A stretch of DNA of 64,000 bases from Lineus longissimus (taxonomy: Eukaryota; Nemertea; Pilidiophora; Heteronemertea; Lineidae): assembly GCF_910592395.1 (NCBI RefSeq), contig NC_088317.1:11222001-11286000 (forward strand), written 5' to 3'. This document shows, piece by piece, positions 10,838 through 22,832 of this stretch. Under the pieces are notes generated by a model. It was not told the origin of the DNA and made no database searches. It saw only the letters and a program-made list of their open reading frames with translations. The position numbers and the translations under genes were made by a program. Position 1 is the stretch's first letter; the number at the start of each line of letters is the position of its first letter.

Positions 10838-12395
10838 AACAAGAGGCCCAAGGGCCTGGCGCTCAGCTGAGTTAATATCATTAATATCGTCCCGGTGTTT
10901 AGTTCATTATGCATGAAAATGGCATGCTCCATGGTATTTGATATCATTTTGCGTTCACTACGGTACCAATGTTTTTGGTTGACATAATTATGCCACTGTT
11001 CATTCCTCAATCCTGACCATAATTCGGGTGAAATCATCGTATGAAAATATTTACCGAAACATGAAGTTTATGCCATGAATGAGGATACTCATTGTCATAG
11101 CCTCGTTTACAAGTACGAAGTATTTTCCCGCGAATATTCAAAACTGCTTGGCTCCTTGCCAGTTAAATAACATGTGACTATACACAAAATAGAAAACTTT
11201 GATGGAAATTGTAAATCATTTTTTTATCTATCAGGGGAAACAAGCTGATGATGATCAAATAAATCATTCATGAGAAATCGTTTTGTTGCTGAAGCTTGCA
11301 TGACGAAGTTAATGCTAAACCTTTTCTTGTGCTCTACTGCGCCACCGTAGTTTTCTATTTAGACCAGCGATGACGTCATTTCTGGTGATTCCCTACGTTG
11401 TCCAATGAGCGCTTTTTAAAATGTGCCATTTGGTATTGTACAGTATGCAATGTATTCTTTCAGCGCTGCCAGTTGCCGAACAGAATGCCGTAGCTCCCTC
11501 AATTTCCAATCAATTTTTATGGGAGTGACATTATTGTATTGCTTAGGATGTCTACTTTTTACTCATGAAAGAATCGTAGAACTAAAACTTAATAGGCGAA
11601 CAGAATCATGCCGATTCACTGCACATACTGTGGGAATTCTCCACTTCAAAATACATCGGCGATGTCATTGCGAACAGAGCAAGCACTTCCGATATCGTTT
11701 TCACAGAAATGTGGCCAAATTTTCAAGAACTAATTACTGAAAGTAGTCCCTAAAGACCTTATGACTACCACTGAAACGAACTAGTGATAATATCGCCTAC
11801 CAGACTCCTTTTTAAGCAGAAAATTGGGTACTTGAGTGTCATTGAGCTCCAAGATTATTGCACATGGCGTAAACAACATGCCGCCATTTTGTCTCCGCTT
11901 CGGTATTTCGTACGCCGCTTATAATGCACCTTCTCAATTAAAACCAACATAATAAGGCCTTACATCGTTGATTGAATAGGAACACCACACAAAACACAAT
12001 AAAGTGGGGGTACAATCGATTACGAAGCTGAAGTGAACAGTGATTTATTCCTGGAGCTACTGCTTTTGTTGTGTAGCTGCCATGTTTTGAGAACTGGCAA
12101 ATAGGAGACTTCATTGATGGCTGACGTCATCGGGCGGGAATTTGAATCGGCAGAAATAATTAAAAGGCAGGTAGCGCCCTCTCCTATTTTATCTTAATAT
12201 TAGAGCATATTTCGACTAATTCTGCTGCTCCTAGGCCGATATAGGCCAGTTTCCTTCATGCACTCTCGCTCGCAGGAAGTAGGTCGAATGGCGACAAATT
12301 TTGTTTTGAAAGTAGAGTTTGACCAGAAGTATCCAGAAATGCAAAATTGAAGTCTCTAGGTCTTACGGTTACAAAATGTGCACCATGGGTTTAAC

Positions 12396-12429
<34 letters not shown>

Positions 12430-12500
12430 ATGGATGGACAGACGGACGCCACTGAACAACTTATTTGACAAGCTCGGCTGACTTAGTCAGCTGAGCTAAA
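10838..12500 (+). mobile_element. Helentron-like non-autonomous element interrupting the LINE
   Basis: The element starts with palindromic AGGCCCAAGGGCCT followed by GCGCTCAGCTGA and ends with GTCAGCTGAGCTAAAA. The GCTCAGCTG near the start is the inverted form of CAGCTGAGC near the end (subterminal inverted repeats). A GGAT microsatellite lies about 60 bp before the right end. The flanking LINE reading frame fixes the boundaries to an A-rich target (left 'gacttcaa', right 'aaaaccctttttt'). No long ORF is present. A second copy's ends are at 13,663 and about 21,564. Confidence 0.7.
12394..12440 (+). repeat. (GGAT)n microsatellite
   Basis: Ten or more GGAT units with a few GGAC variants, located just inside the right end of the Helentron-like element. 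Confidence 0.95.
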
Positions 12501-12596
12501 AAACCCTTTTTTCCACGAACCGTGGTTGACTGGAACAAAGTGAGCCAAGCCGAGATCGATACCACCTGTATCTCGGCTAGCCAGCGCCACCAGTAA

Positions 12597-13351
12597 TATC
12601 TACCTACCCCTGTGCCATCAATACGCGAAACGCGGTCAGGCACAGTACCATTCAAGATTCAAAAAAAATACAGCCATGTAATAAGCCGTGACCCACCTTG
12701 ACCCGGCTGTTAGCCAATCAGGTACCGTTGTGGTGACAACACGTGGCAACAAGCCTGTTTTAGCAGGTTTGTTTACAAAATGTCTGGCTTTCTATTGGCT
12801 AATGAAGGGGTTGCACGGGATTCCCGTTCTTATGACGTAAAAGGGGATTTCTAACAGGACATTTTGATATGACCTATGGGGGATTCCCCCGGATAGTTCA
12901 GAAATGGCAAACGAAGAAAATACGACGATTTTGTGCATTTTTTTACAATTTATTGATCTTTCTGGAATACCATGACTACAAAACACTGGATTTTAAGGTA
13001 TATATAAACCCCCTTTAGGAGGGGCTCTTAAGATACACGTGTGTGCGGGAGTATATAATGAATGATGAGAAAGAGAGTAACTATTGTATATCCTACAAAC
13101 AATTTTTTTTGGTTTTTTTCTGAATTAACTCCGTTGAGTTTACGATTTCTCCGCGATCTTTCGGTGGTGGTTGCTATTTTATTGGTTGAAATTAATTTAA
13201 ATTAAATTGCCCAAATCTGAAGTATCAAAATGAATCACAAACTAGAACTAGCTCTATTTAGCTATAGTTGCGAGAAAAATTCGGGTGAGCGACATTCTGC
13301 ACCCTAGCGGCCAATAAATAAACTACTTTCAGCCGTCTGCTCTGGTCACGT
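12597..13351. other. LINE 3' flank and unassigned sequence
   Basis: The first 70 bases after the LINE stop ('ggtcaggcacagtacc', then A-run) probably represent its 3' UTR. The rest contains no frame or repeat that I recognise. Confidence 0.3.
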
Positions 13352-13430
13352 TAGGGAGTTTTTCCCAAATGTACGCGATGATGACGTGTCCCATTAACAG
13401 GACGTAACATCTATTTTAAAATGCGCATCA
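13352..13430 (+). repeat. Dispersed repeat, copy 1 of 2
   Basis: The block 'cacgttagggagtttttccc' through 'ctattttaaaatg' closely matches 21,601-21,680 in the same orientation. The two copies flank the large nested region 13,663-21,564. Confidence 0.75.
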
Positions 13431-14700
13431 CTAGCGACAGTATGCGGCGAACGATGACTCTATTCCTTTTCATGGGGCATGGCGATTCAGCGGATCCTGC
13501 GGATTCTGCGGAATCTGGGCGGAATCAGCATAAAAACAGCTCGAGAATATCGATATTATGATAAATTATCCTTATAATAAATATTTGTAATATTCCATAA
13601 CTGTTAAATTGTCTAAACCGCTAAGATTATCAAGCATTTCGGAAAAACCCCCAACATGCATGAACAAGAGGCCCAAGGGCCTGGCGCTCAGCTGGATGAC
13701 CTAATAACATAAGTAGTAAATATCGGCTTTATACTACTGTTTAAAGGTCAAGAGAACACGTTATACCACTAAAATTTCCAATGTGGTATGTCCAGGCTGG
13801 GTTGTACAGCACAAGGATACAAAATGCTGTCTGTAATTGAGAGGTATCCTGATTTAACAGAGGTCAAAATAAATAGAAATTACCAGTTTGGGACTAACAC
13901 CACTGTCTTTTTTTTTAATAAGGTAGGGATTACAGGAGTCAACAAAATTAATTTTATTGAGAGAAATTGACCTGTCCTGCAGGTGATTGGAATTTACAAT
14001 ACAAAGGGTCGTTTTTCATGACATTGTGCTCTACTGCGTATCCCTAGTGAGTCGATCTGGAACCAATCTATCTCCTTGGCGCAGACAGGTTCAAATTCGC
14101 TATATCTTGAATAGATTGAATTGCGATGAAAATCTAATGCAATAAAGGATCATTTTGAAGAGACAAATTAATCAAACCAATTGTCCACAGACTCGAACCC
14201 TGAAATGGCATGATGTATGCATGCATATAAAAGTATCAATTGGTCCCATAGAGATGATGAGGCAATGTCAATATGCCTTGTTCCTTAGTAAGCAATATGC
14301 CCCTTTTTATACGGAGAAGAAGGAGAACCCAGATAGGCCTTCACATGTCGGCTTCCAAATGGCTCGAATCAACTGTACTATCACTACTATAAATTTAAAA
14401 TGCGTGCTCCTCCTACATGTAGCAATGTCTTGGCCAAAAAGGCACTTAGTCGACAGGCAAGTTAGAAGTTCAGCACCGTGAGCAGCTCCTTGGTAAGGCC
14501 ATGTCAGGTTCCGAAAACCTCTTCAGATACATCAAGTATTGAAAGTTGTGGTGAGCTGAGCACATAAAAAGACCATGGTCACCTTAATTTGAAAATCCCT
14601 TCATAATCAAGGGCTACCTCTGACTAAAACAGCACAATAGACCACCAATTTGACCCCAGTTCCTAACTGCGGGAAAACCCAAGTACAGCAACCGAAAGTA

Positions 14701-14709
14701 CCAAAAATA
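14701..14709 (+). repeat. 9-bp target-site duplication of copy A
   Basis: CCAAAAATA, repeated exactly at 15,772-15,780. Confidence 0.85.
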
Positions 14710-15771
14710 GGTAGGTGATAAAGTATGGAATTAGTGAAACCTTGGAAACACTGATAAACCTTGGAAACACTCCTTAAAATGCATAAAAACATGAAATAAT
14801 GCCATTCGAACCTAACATGGTTACGAATCAACATTTGGAGCTTATTCTTACATGATCAGATCGGAATTTTATGGTAATTTAGAAATCGGTCGCATATCCG
14901 ATTCAATAGTCTATATTTTAGAACAACCCAGTTGTACCTCGCCTCCAGTGTACAGTACTGATCTCCCAAATATGGGAAGACACGCCCACCACACACCCAT
15001 AATATGGACCAATACCATTCATGCAATGTAATTCAGGTTATTGCATCCGATCCGTGCGTACAGACAGCGTACAGACAGCGTACAGGTCATGAGGTGCATC
15101 ATCAGCCATGCTGAGGTGCATTTGCTTTTCGATCAGACGAGTTGCTTGGGAAGTTGGGGGCCTGTCATGCATTATGCATGGATAAGGTTGACGAGTATGT
15201 CTAGGCCTAATTGTCTATGATTGACTGATATTTTATAACAAACGATGAATAAAAGAAGCTTAGTCATGTATGTTTATTACCGAAGTTTGCGGATGAAAAT
15301 TTCCTTCGCCGTGAGCGATTTCTTACATCTTCCAGTACGCATCGAGGGATGCAGAGATCTTTGTGACGTCACCAGTTCTAAGCGGTTTTTTTTATTCACG
15401 TGTGTGCTTGTCCTATGATCTCGTGCATCTAGTACCGAGCATAATACTTTATCGTCTATGGAATACAAAACAATCATAAAAACTAATTTTTGCTTCCATT
15501 GAAGAGAAATAAAATATTTTATCGACCACAGCGCATTGCCAATTGATGACGTCATCCTCCACATTAAAAATGTTGGCTTCTGAACTAACTGGCAAATTGC
15601 TATCAATAAAGTCAGCTGGGACGAGACTGTCAGTTGGGAGGGTATAAATCGTGGAAGGAACGCACCCGATTTCCCGCGCTATTTGCACAGTGATTCCATG
15701 GTTTACATTGAATATTACAAGGTTTATCAGTGTTTCCAAGGTTTCACTAATTCCATACTTTATCAACTACC
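14710..15771. mobile_element. Mutator-like (MULE) non-autonomous element, copy A
   Basis: Inverted ends of about 54 bp begin GGTAGGTGATAAAG on the left and end CTTTATCAACTACC on the right, with one mismatch near the tip. The 1,062-bp unit is flanked by a perfect 9-bp duplication CCAAAAATA (14,701-14,709 and 15,772-15,780). A 9-bp TSD with long TIRs is characteristic of Mutator-like elements. No transposase is encoded. Copy B at 26,914 has the same length once its nested MITE is removed. Confidence 0.85.
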
Positions 15772-15780
15772 CCAAAAATA

Positions 15781-16844
15781 CATTTTTGTTTACATTTGAA
15801 CTGCACACATGCGTTTGTTTACAATTTCATTTCCCGCGAAATCTCGAAAATCAGGTGACCTGCAATCGTGGATTGAAAATAACATTAACCTGGGTTCAGC
15901 AGGTCAGCAGGTATACCGGCTGTTCCAATCATCCCCCTACAGCCAGCTGTTCAAAAGGTAATGTTATTCACCCCACAGGGAGTGCAGGTAATAGATTAAG
16001 CCCCTGCATAACTTAACAGCAATGGCTTGGCTTCTGTGAGTGGTAAGAGGAATTGACAGTTTTTTTATGGGAGTAACATTATTGTGTTGCTTAAAACGTC
16101 TACTTTTTACTCATGTAAGAATCGTAGTACTAATAATAACTTCAACTTATTTTCCGGTTATGATAACACAACACGCATCTTCATGATCATGATCTTTCTC
16201 AAACTAACTGAATGACCTTATCGCCTTGGACGCACAACCTAACCACATATCAATCCGCCCCGACGATCGACACATCCATTCGATTCGAAAACACTCGATA
16301 AAGTTTGATAAATAAACGAGAACTGAGATTTCACAGGGCACCTGTGAATTCATGACTCCAGGATTGTTTTGAGGGCGATATCGTAAGAGTTGGTCTTGAG
16401 TATGGGGACCTGTGAAGGTCCGTGTCTGTGAGGCACCCCCGGCCCCCTCACTCAAAATTTTTTGTGACCGCATGCGCGTACGGGAAATGTACGGAAAAGG
16501 GTCACTTTTTCAGGTTTGAGGTACGGAGAAAACCCCGTTCAAACCATGAAGAAAGGGTCAATTTTGCTGATCAGTTCCGTTCAATTTCTGTAAAAAGGGT
16601 ATGCTGAGAGTCCCATTAATGTGCGCCCCATATTTTAGGGTCCACACCCCGTATTTAAGGGTATCCTTTTTGTTCGGTAAACGACCACGCCGCAGACACG
16701 TGCTTTCTCCCGGTTTTTCTCCATCAACGAGGAACCCGAGGACCGTTGGAGATTGGGAGGTCTCATATCCCGAACTACATCGATATCGCAGTACGTTATA
16801 TCAACTCCAGCTACGCTTTCGGGCCTCCTACATCACCTGGCAAA
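15781..16844. other. Unassigned sequence within the large nested element
   Basis: Short frames only. From about 16,480 to 16,660 there are repeated 'aaaagggt' and 'ccccgta' motifs, which look like repetitive rather than coding sequence. Confidence 0.3.
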
Positions 16845-16873
16845 ATGGCTCCCGATGTCAATGGAGTGGAACT
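16845..16873 (+). CDS. Possible first coding exon (MAPDVNGVEL)
   Basis: An ATG in good context ('caaaATGG') is followed after 29 bases by the strong donor GTAAGT at 16,874. No downstream exon is recognised. The inverted-repeat element with the Gypsy fragment begins 280 bp downstream, so any gene here would be disrupted or have a long intron. Chance occurrence is quite possible. Confidence 0.2.
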
Positions 16874-17689
16874 GTAAGTGGCAATGTCCAGACCTTGCCT
16901 GGCACAATTGTGCAGAACTGCTCAGGTGATTAGCATTATGAACTGAATGTTATGATATCGGCCAAATAATAGTAAAAAATATTTCCAAATAAACAAAATG
17001 ACATTGTTCAATTTTTTATCTGTTTGCATAATCAATGATGCTTGTGACACGGGGTTAATGTGACTGTAAAGCGCTGGTGAAACCCCCAGGTGTAAAGTGA
17101 AACCTTGCCAATGAATACAACTTGAACCCACCAGCAAAGGGGAAAGGAATAATGACCGACAAGTAACATAATTGACCGTCAAGGACCGACAAGTGTCTCA
17201 AAATGACCGACAAGTAGGATCAAATTTAATTCTAATGCTTGCAATATGATTAAGACACAATTAACTACCAAACTTGTAAATATCTAACTAATTGGTCTTT
17301 TGATAGCTAAGAAATGGAAGGATTTGTAAGATGCATTTGCCGACAAGTGAATCCATGGTCGCCATTTTGGAATTGGATACCAGAGCTTGGTTGGATATAA
17401 AAACTGGATTCAATGGTGTATGATTGGCACCTTAACAGCACATGTCCCACTTCTTTCGTTTTGGAAAAATTATATACATTAATTGATTTTGTCATAACTA
17501 GTAGAATAAGTAGAGGAATATCAAAATAAAGTAAACATTCTCGGTAAATCTTGGACTTTATTGTGACACTTTGTGGTGATGTTTTAATTTCTTGTCATGA
17601 CATGGTATATCATTAATTGGTGAAAAAAACTCGAGATGCCAAAACCATGTTGAACTGTTGAATCCACGTTTTAGACACTACCAACTTTT

Positions 17690-19749
17690 TAAACACTCCA
17701 CAATCAAAAGAAGAAGTGAGGCGATTCTTGGGGATAATCCAATATGTAAGTAAATTCTTACCAAACAAAAGTACAGTAGATGCTCCATTGCGCCAGCTCA
17801 CGAAGAAGGATGTAGACTTCCACTGGGAACAGCCACACCAGAAAGCCTTCGATGAACTGAAGAGACTCTGTACTTCGGCTCCAATTCTGGAGATTTACGA
17901 CCCCAAGAAAGAACACACAATACAGTGTGACGCAAGTAAGTTAGGTCTAGGGGGAGTAATACTACAAGAAGGTAAACCGGTAGCCTACACGTCACGGGCA
18001 TTAAGAGACCCAGAGACTCGGTACTGGCCGATAGAGTTGGAAACCTTGGCAATAGTGCACAGCTGCAAGAAATTCCATTACTACGTTTATGGTAAGCATA
18101 TAAATATAGAGAGTGACCACAGGCCGCTACAGCACATATTTGCCAAACCACTGTTGTCCGCACCTGTACGGCTACAAGCTATGATGTTAGAACTCCAACC
18201 ATATGACCTCACGGTAACGTACAGTAAAGTACCCATTGGAGATGCTTTGAGCAGAGCAACACTGAAAGATGACGAGCCAGATATGAAACCAATGGATGTG
18301 AACATGGTCGATTATATTGCGGTGAGTAAAGAAAGGTACATAGAATTCCAAGGTAAGACAGCCCAAGAGCTCAATTGCCTTCAACAGATAATCCAAAAAG
18401 GATGGCCAGATAACAAATTGAACGCGCCACATGCTGTTAGAGAATATTGGGCAGTTAGAGACGAATTGACCATAACAGATGGAATCATCTACAGGGGAAT
18501 GCGAATAGTCGTACCTCCAACAATGCGCAAAGAGATGTTGAGACAGCTGCATGAAACTCATCAGGGCATAAACAAGACGAAGAGACGAGGCAGAGAAGTG
18601 ATGTACTGGGCAGGCATGGCCAAACAAATTGAAGACATGGTAAGAGACTGCCCAGAGTGCAATGAAAACCAAAAACTGCTGTCAAATGAGCCAATGATAG
18701 GCACAAAGACACCAGAGCTACCATGGATGAAACTCGCAGCTGACATATTCCACTGGGAAGGTAGAGACTATATCCTTCTCATTGACTACTTCTCCAAGTA
18801 TATTGAGGTGGGCCAATTGAACAACCTCACAAGCAAACAGCTAATAGAGGTATTTAAAGCACTGATATGCCATCACGGAATCCCACAAATTCTCAGGGCA
18901 GACAATGGTACACAACTTGTTTCCAGTGAATTTGAAAATTTTCTGAAAGGATATGGGATCAAACTGGTAACCTCATCACCCAGATACCCAAGATCAAATG
19001 GAGAAGCTGAACGAGCAGTTCAGACTGTGAAGCAACTTTGGTGTAATACCAAAGACAAACAACTTGCTCTACTGGATTACAGAACAACTCCCTTGGAGAG
19101 TTGTGGACTCTCACCATCACAGCTTCTGGACAGCAGACGCTACAGAACAAAACTACCAATCGCCAAGGAGCTCTTGAAACCACAGATACAAGATCTGGAT
19201 AACGTCAGGGCAAAATTGAACCAGAGTAAACAAACACAAGCCAAGTACTACAATCAGAAAGCAGGAAGAGACCATCGCACCCTGTATCCAGGAGAAGAGA
19301 TCAGAATGGCACCACTACCTAACTCAAAGAAATGGATGTCAGGTAAAGTTGTTAGTCTTCATACTTCACCCAGGTCATACATTGTTGACTGTGGGGGGAG
19401 AAAGTACAGAAGGAACAGAAAGTTTCTGAGACCAGCCACAGAGGGAGCTAACAAGCAAGATGTAAGTACTAGAGTAGAAAATACATGGTCCGAAGAAACA
19501 CCGAATCCTGGCAGTGGAGAAAATAGCATGGACAAAAAACCACAAGAAAAACCATGCACAACCAACACCAACCCTCCAAGTCCAACACGACACACAATCA
19601 CCAAAGAACATGCCAAAGAAAACACCAACATGCCACACAAAAACACCATCACAAACGCTGACAAACACACAACACAAATACCAGCCCCTAGTCCCAAAAT
19701 GTCAAGGTTTGGAAGAGTAATCAGAGCTCCAAAGAAATTTGACATTTGA
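17690..19749 (+). pseudogene. Gypsy pol fragment: RNase H and integrase
   Basis: The open frame runs without a stop to TGA at 19,747. It begins in the RT connection region (EEVRRFLGIIQYVSKFLPN) and continues through the RNase H domain of Gypsy type (IQCDASKLGLGGVI; YWPIELETLAIVHSCKKFHYY; SDHRPLQHIF). It then has the integrase H2C2 zinc finger (HETHQGINKTK...DCPECN) and the integrase core with the acidic triad: D in LAADIFHW, D in LRADNGTQ, E in SNGEAERAV. A C-terminal integrase segment and a Thr/Pro/Lys-rich tail follow. The preserved frame suggests a fairly recent copy. It cannot be autonomous because the protease and the RT catalytic core are missing. The first in-frame ATG is at 17,716, but this is an internal residue, not a genuine start. 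Confidence 0.9.
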
Positions 19750-19952
19750 ATTATGTCATTCAATATTTTTGAAACTGTTAAACATAACACATTAAAGCCA
19801 GTGTGTCAATTTGTCAGTTTGGAGTGTGTCAATTTATTTTCACATTATCATGTACTCGTAATATATAAAAGAAAATGCAGATCAACGAATTGGACTTTAT
19901 GCACAATAATCTCAATAGTATATCCAAACTAAGACAAGTTTAGAAAGGGGGA

Positions 19953-20063
19953 TGTAGAGTGTTACATCTGAGACATAGCAATACATATATGTTACGTTAC
20001 ATCGGATGCTCAATAAAGTAGTTGTATGCAGATATCACTTCTTGTTGTCACTGATACTTTACA
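19953..20063 (+). repeat. Gypsy 3' LTR, 111 bp
   Basis: The sequence starts TGTAGAGTGTTACA directly after a purine tract and ends CTTTACA, with an AATAAA polyadenylation signal inside. The boundary comes from the TG...CA rule and the purine tract; no second LTR is available to confirm it. Confidence 0.65.
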
Positions 20064-21600
20064 AGGTGCATGACAGCCAACGACAAAATGGCCGACATCG
20101 TCGGAGAATTTTACTTGTCGGCGTATAAATCTTTCCATATCTCAGCTATCAAAAGACCAATTAGTTAGATATTTACAAGTTTGGTAGTTAATTGTTTCTT
20201 AATCACATTGCAAGCATTAAAAGTAAATTTGATCCTACTTGTCGGTCATTTTGAGACACTTGTCAGTCCTTGACGGTCAATTATGTTACTTGTCGGTCAT
20301 TAGTACGACCCGATCATATCATATTCCTTGGCATAAATTAAAATAGGAGTGCGGGAACAAGGTTTTTTAGCAGGAGGAAAGCGAGAACATTTTGCGCCGT
20401 CGTATTCCGATTTGACTGGTTAGTGGTGAAATCTGCTTTTAATTCTACCAATTAACATATTCGTTTTACTAGTTCTAACGTTGTCTGAATTAAAGATGCT
20501 TTCCCAATGCTTGACTGGTCTGGCAAGAGGCATTGCCAGGAAAACGTGACGTCATTTTGGCCATTCTTCTTACCGCACGCCCTCCCTCTCCGTAAAACTT
20601 CCTGACATGGTGTGAAGTGGGAGGGCGCACAATGGGAACCACACTGCCGCGATGTTAATAGTTTCTATTTTTAGAATTCAGCGGCAGAGATTTTAACCAC
20701 GGAAAAAGTAGATTAACTCGGCTAATCTCAATGGATTTTACTCAGGAATGTTTTCAAGGCGAGAGAAACATCTGATTTAAGTATTGCGCTTATTAGATTT
20801 CATGTTCATGCCGAAGATTGACTTAAAACGTGGACGAAAAGAGTGCATTATCGAGTGTTGGAGAGGTCACGTGATTGATTGTACGAGACACCTGAGCGAA
20901 AACAATACTGACTCAAGCTCCCAGTCATAACAAAGTTTTCGTGCTTTTAGCTGTCAACATCAATGGCTATAATATACTCCTGCAGAATAGTAGAACTAAT
21001 AGAACTAATTTCCGAAGTTTCCAATAGTTTGAACACAAATCAGAACATCACCCATCAGCTGGACTCGGATCTGCATAAATTACGATAAATATAATAATGA
21101 GGTCGTCGCTTCAATTTCGCAAAGAAAGTTGACTCCATTCGAAGGTTGTTTTGACCAAATTCCGTTGAACTCATCGTTATGAGGGCATTTGAACACATTC
21201 TCGTTGATCTTTTCTATAAACGTGTGAAGTTTCGTACCAAAATACATTTCCGTAAAGGCTTAAAAAAGAAAATTTGTCACTTACAAAATCATCGCCGCCA
21301 TTTTCTTGATGTATTGACTTCATAAAGATCTTCACAAAAATCGTATCAAAGTCCCGAAAATCGATGGAATTTTGTCCCGACTTCTCTTATATACATAGAT
21401 ACCACCATTATACATCGTTTTGTCAAAAATGAGATGTGCATGCTGCGTTGGAAAAACGACGCACAATTGTTTACAGATGGACTGAGTGACTGACTGACTG
21501 CTTGACTCGCTGACATCGAACCATTTTACAAGCTCTGCTGACTACGTCAGCTGAGCTAAAAAAATGTCTGCATTCTATTATCGGACGATTTCCACATTGG

Positions 21601-21680
21601 TCTCGTTAGGGAATTTTTCCCAAATGTACGTGATGATGACGTGCCCCATTAAACAGGACGTAACATCTATTTTAAAATGT
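21601..21680 (+). repeat. Dispersed repeat, copy 2 of 2
   Basis: Matches 13,352-13,430 in the same orientation ('gttagggaatttttcccaaa' through 'ctattttaaaatg') with a few substitutions. Confidence 0.75.
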
Positions 21681-22339
21681 GTTTCCTAAGTGAATGCATC
21701 GGGACAACCCATTTGTGTCGTATATCATTGGAAACGCCCGATTCCCCTGATTCTGCAGGATGTTAAATCGGGCATTTTATTTCTTTAAATAAATCATAAG
21801 CGTCACATTTGCTCCTAGCTCTGTTCACCATCCCAAATGGCAATATTGCCAATTGGGCCGGACAATCACGAAATACCCCAAATATTATACATTTCTTCCT
21901 GAATAATTCTTACAGTGGCCATTCTCCCATGAAAGACAGTTGCTTACGCTACACAAAAATTTAAAAAAAATCGAGGGTCAACCATTGATCTTTTGAGATG
22001 TTGAATTTTGCATAAATCAGCGAAAAACGCACCAACTGGCACTGGACGGCATTTCAACACGGGGCCAACGCACATCCCAAGTTTAGTGTACACATACGTC
22101 GGCAACAACAGTATAAATGCGTAGTTTCTTGTTAGCCGCCTATTGAGTAGCGCTCTAGGTTTCAGAAACTCCAAAAAAACATGTCTTTGCCAAAACACCT
22201 GCTGAATCAACGCTGACATACTCTGTAAGGACCGAGAAATCAATGATTTTAGGAACTACGGTTAGGGCTTGGCCGCGCATGAATACAAAAAACCTCCCTA
22301 ATGAGACCATTGACCGTTATCTATAACCCAGGCCGAGTT
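21681..22339. other. Unassigned sequence
   Basis: No open frame with family resemblance and no repeat boundary recognised before the 9-bp TSD at 22,340. Confidence 0.3.
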
Positions 22340-22440
22340 GGCCCGTAAGCGAAATTTTTTTCTGCAGGATACTTCTGCCACAGTGTACATCTGACAGCCA
22401 ATCACAATTGGCGCGATCTTTGACGTGACACTGTTTATTT

Positions 22441-22551
22441 ATGCATGATAATGCAAATACAATGGACGATACCGAGTCGCATGCCGAGTGCCACTTCAAC
22501 TGTGAATGTGACAATAGTTCATTGTCTGACCCCAATTATGCTCAACTCAAG
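22441..22551 (+). CDS. Short exon-like frame inside the 935-bp element
   Basis: The ATG at 22,441 opens 37 codons (MHDNANTMDDTESHAECHFN, then Cys/Asp/Ser-rich sequence) ending at 'ctcaag|gtttgt', a moderate donor. It may be a captured host exon or a leftover of an element gene. No recognised domain. Confidence 0.2.
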
Positions 22552-22666
22552 GTTTGTGTCGTAGTGTTTAGGAATGAATTGCACAGATTCATTGTAAAAT
22601 TGATGATATTATGCGTACAAAAGAGTCATCAGCTGATCTGATCGCTACATTGCAGTGCATGCATTG

Positions 22667-22832
22667 ATTTGTGAAATTTTAAGGGGCAGTGACACTGCAG
22701 TGTTGCCAATGTTGATAATTATTAAAGGGACAGTGTATCCGATGTCTCGCGATTTGTGAAATTTTAAGGGGCAGTGACACTGACAGTGTTGCCAATGTTG
22801 ATAATTATTAAAGGGACAGTGTATCCGATGTC
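22667..22832 (+). repeat. Tandem duplication, two units of about 83 bp
   Basis: 'gatttgtgaaattttaaggg' through 'gtgtatccgatgtct' occurs twice in succession with a 4-base insertion (acag) in the second copy. Confidence 0.9.

Larger units (their letters stand above)
10640..12596 (+). pseudogene. LINE reverse-transcriptase C-terminus, split by an insertion
   Basis: From about 10,640 to 10,838 a frame encodes a peptide typical of the C-terminal tail of non-LTR retrotransposon ORF2 (LGWDTLEKRRRENRIKML, then RTRAKNANKLFVIRTATEDF). The tail resumes after the inserted element at about 12,500 with the matching continuation (PFFPRTVVDWN) and ends in TAA at 12,594-12,596. The two halves are diagnostic because LINE tails normally run '...D.YK.SFFPRT...WN' without a break. 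The copy is 5'-truncated near 10,633, as is usual for LINEs. The clade (for example CR1- or Jockey-like) cannot be fixed from this piece. No RT core is present. Confidence 0.7.
17690..20063 (+). mobile_element. 5'-truncated Ty3/Gypsy LTR retrotransposon
   Basis: The 3' half of pol is followed by a polypurine tract (GAAAGGGGGA, 19,943-19,952) and a 111-bp terminal sequence with TG...CA ends. No matching 5' LTR, gag, protease or RT core is found upstream; homology begins near 17,690 in the RT thumb/connection region. It lies inside the inverted-repeat element. Confidence 0.85.
17152..20300. mobile_element. Long-inverted-repeat (fold-back type) element split by Gypsy DNA
   Basis: The arms 17,152-17,368 and 20,085-20,300 are inverted copies of about 216 bp with scattered differences. 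Each arm carries several ACCGACAAGT motifs near the tip. TA dinucleotides flank both tips (17,150-17,151 and 20,301-20,302), which fits a TA target duplication and a Tc1/mariner-type affinity. The original centre has been replaced or invaded by a Gypsy fragment. No transposase for this element is present. Confidence 0.75.
13663..21564 (+). mobile_element. Second Helentron-like element, inflated by nested insertions
   Basis: The left end repeats the AACAAGAGGCCC / AGGGCCT / GGCGCTCAGCTG terminus seen at 10,838. The first matching right terminus downstream (GTCAGCTGAGCTAAAAAAA, preceded by a GACT microsatellite at 21,475-21,510) is at about 21,564. Removing the nested Mutator-like and inverted-repeat elements leaves about 3.7 kb. 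Pairing these two ends is an inference, because the interior does not visibly resemble the 10,838 copy. Confidence 0.45.

Noticed and set aside
17798-19790. Minus-strand frames of up to 161 codons opposite the Gypsy pol
   Set aside because: They lie wholly opposite a recognised RNase H/integrase frame and have no domain of their own.
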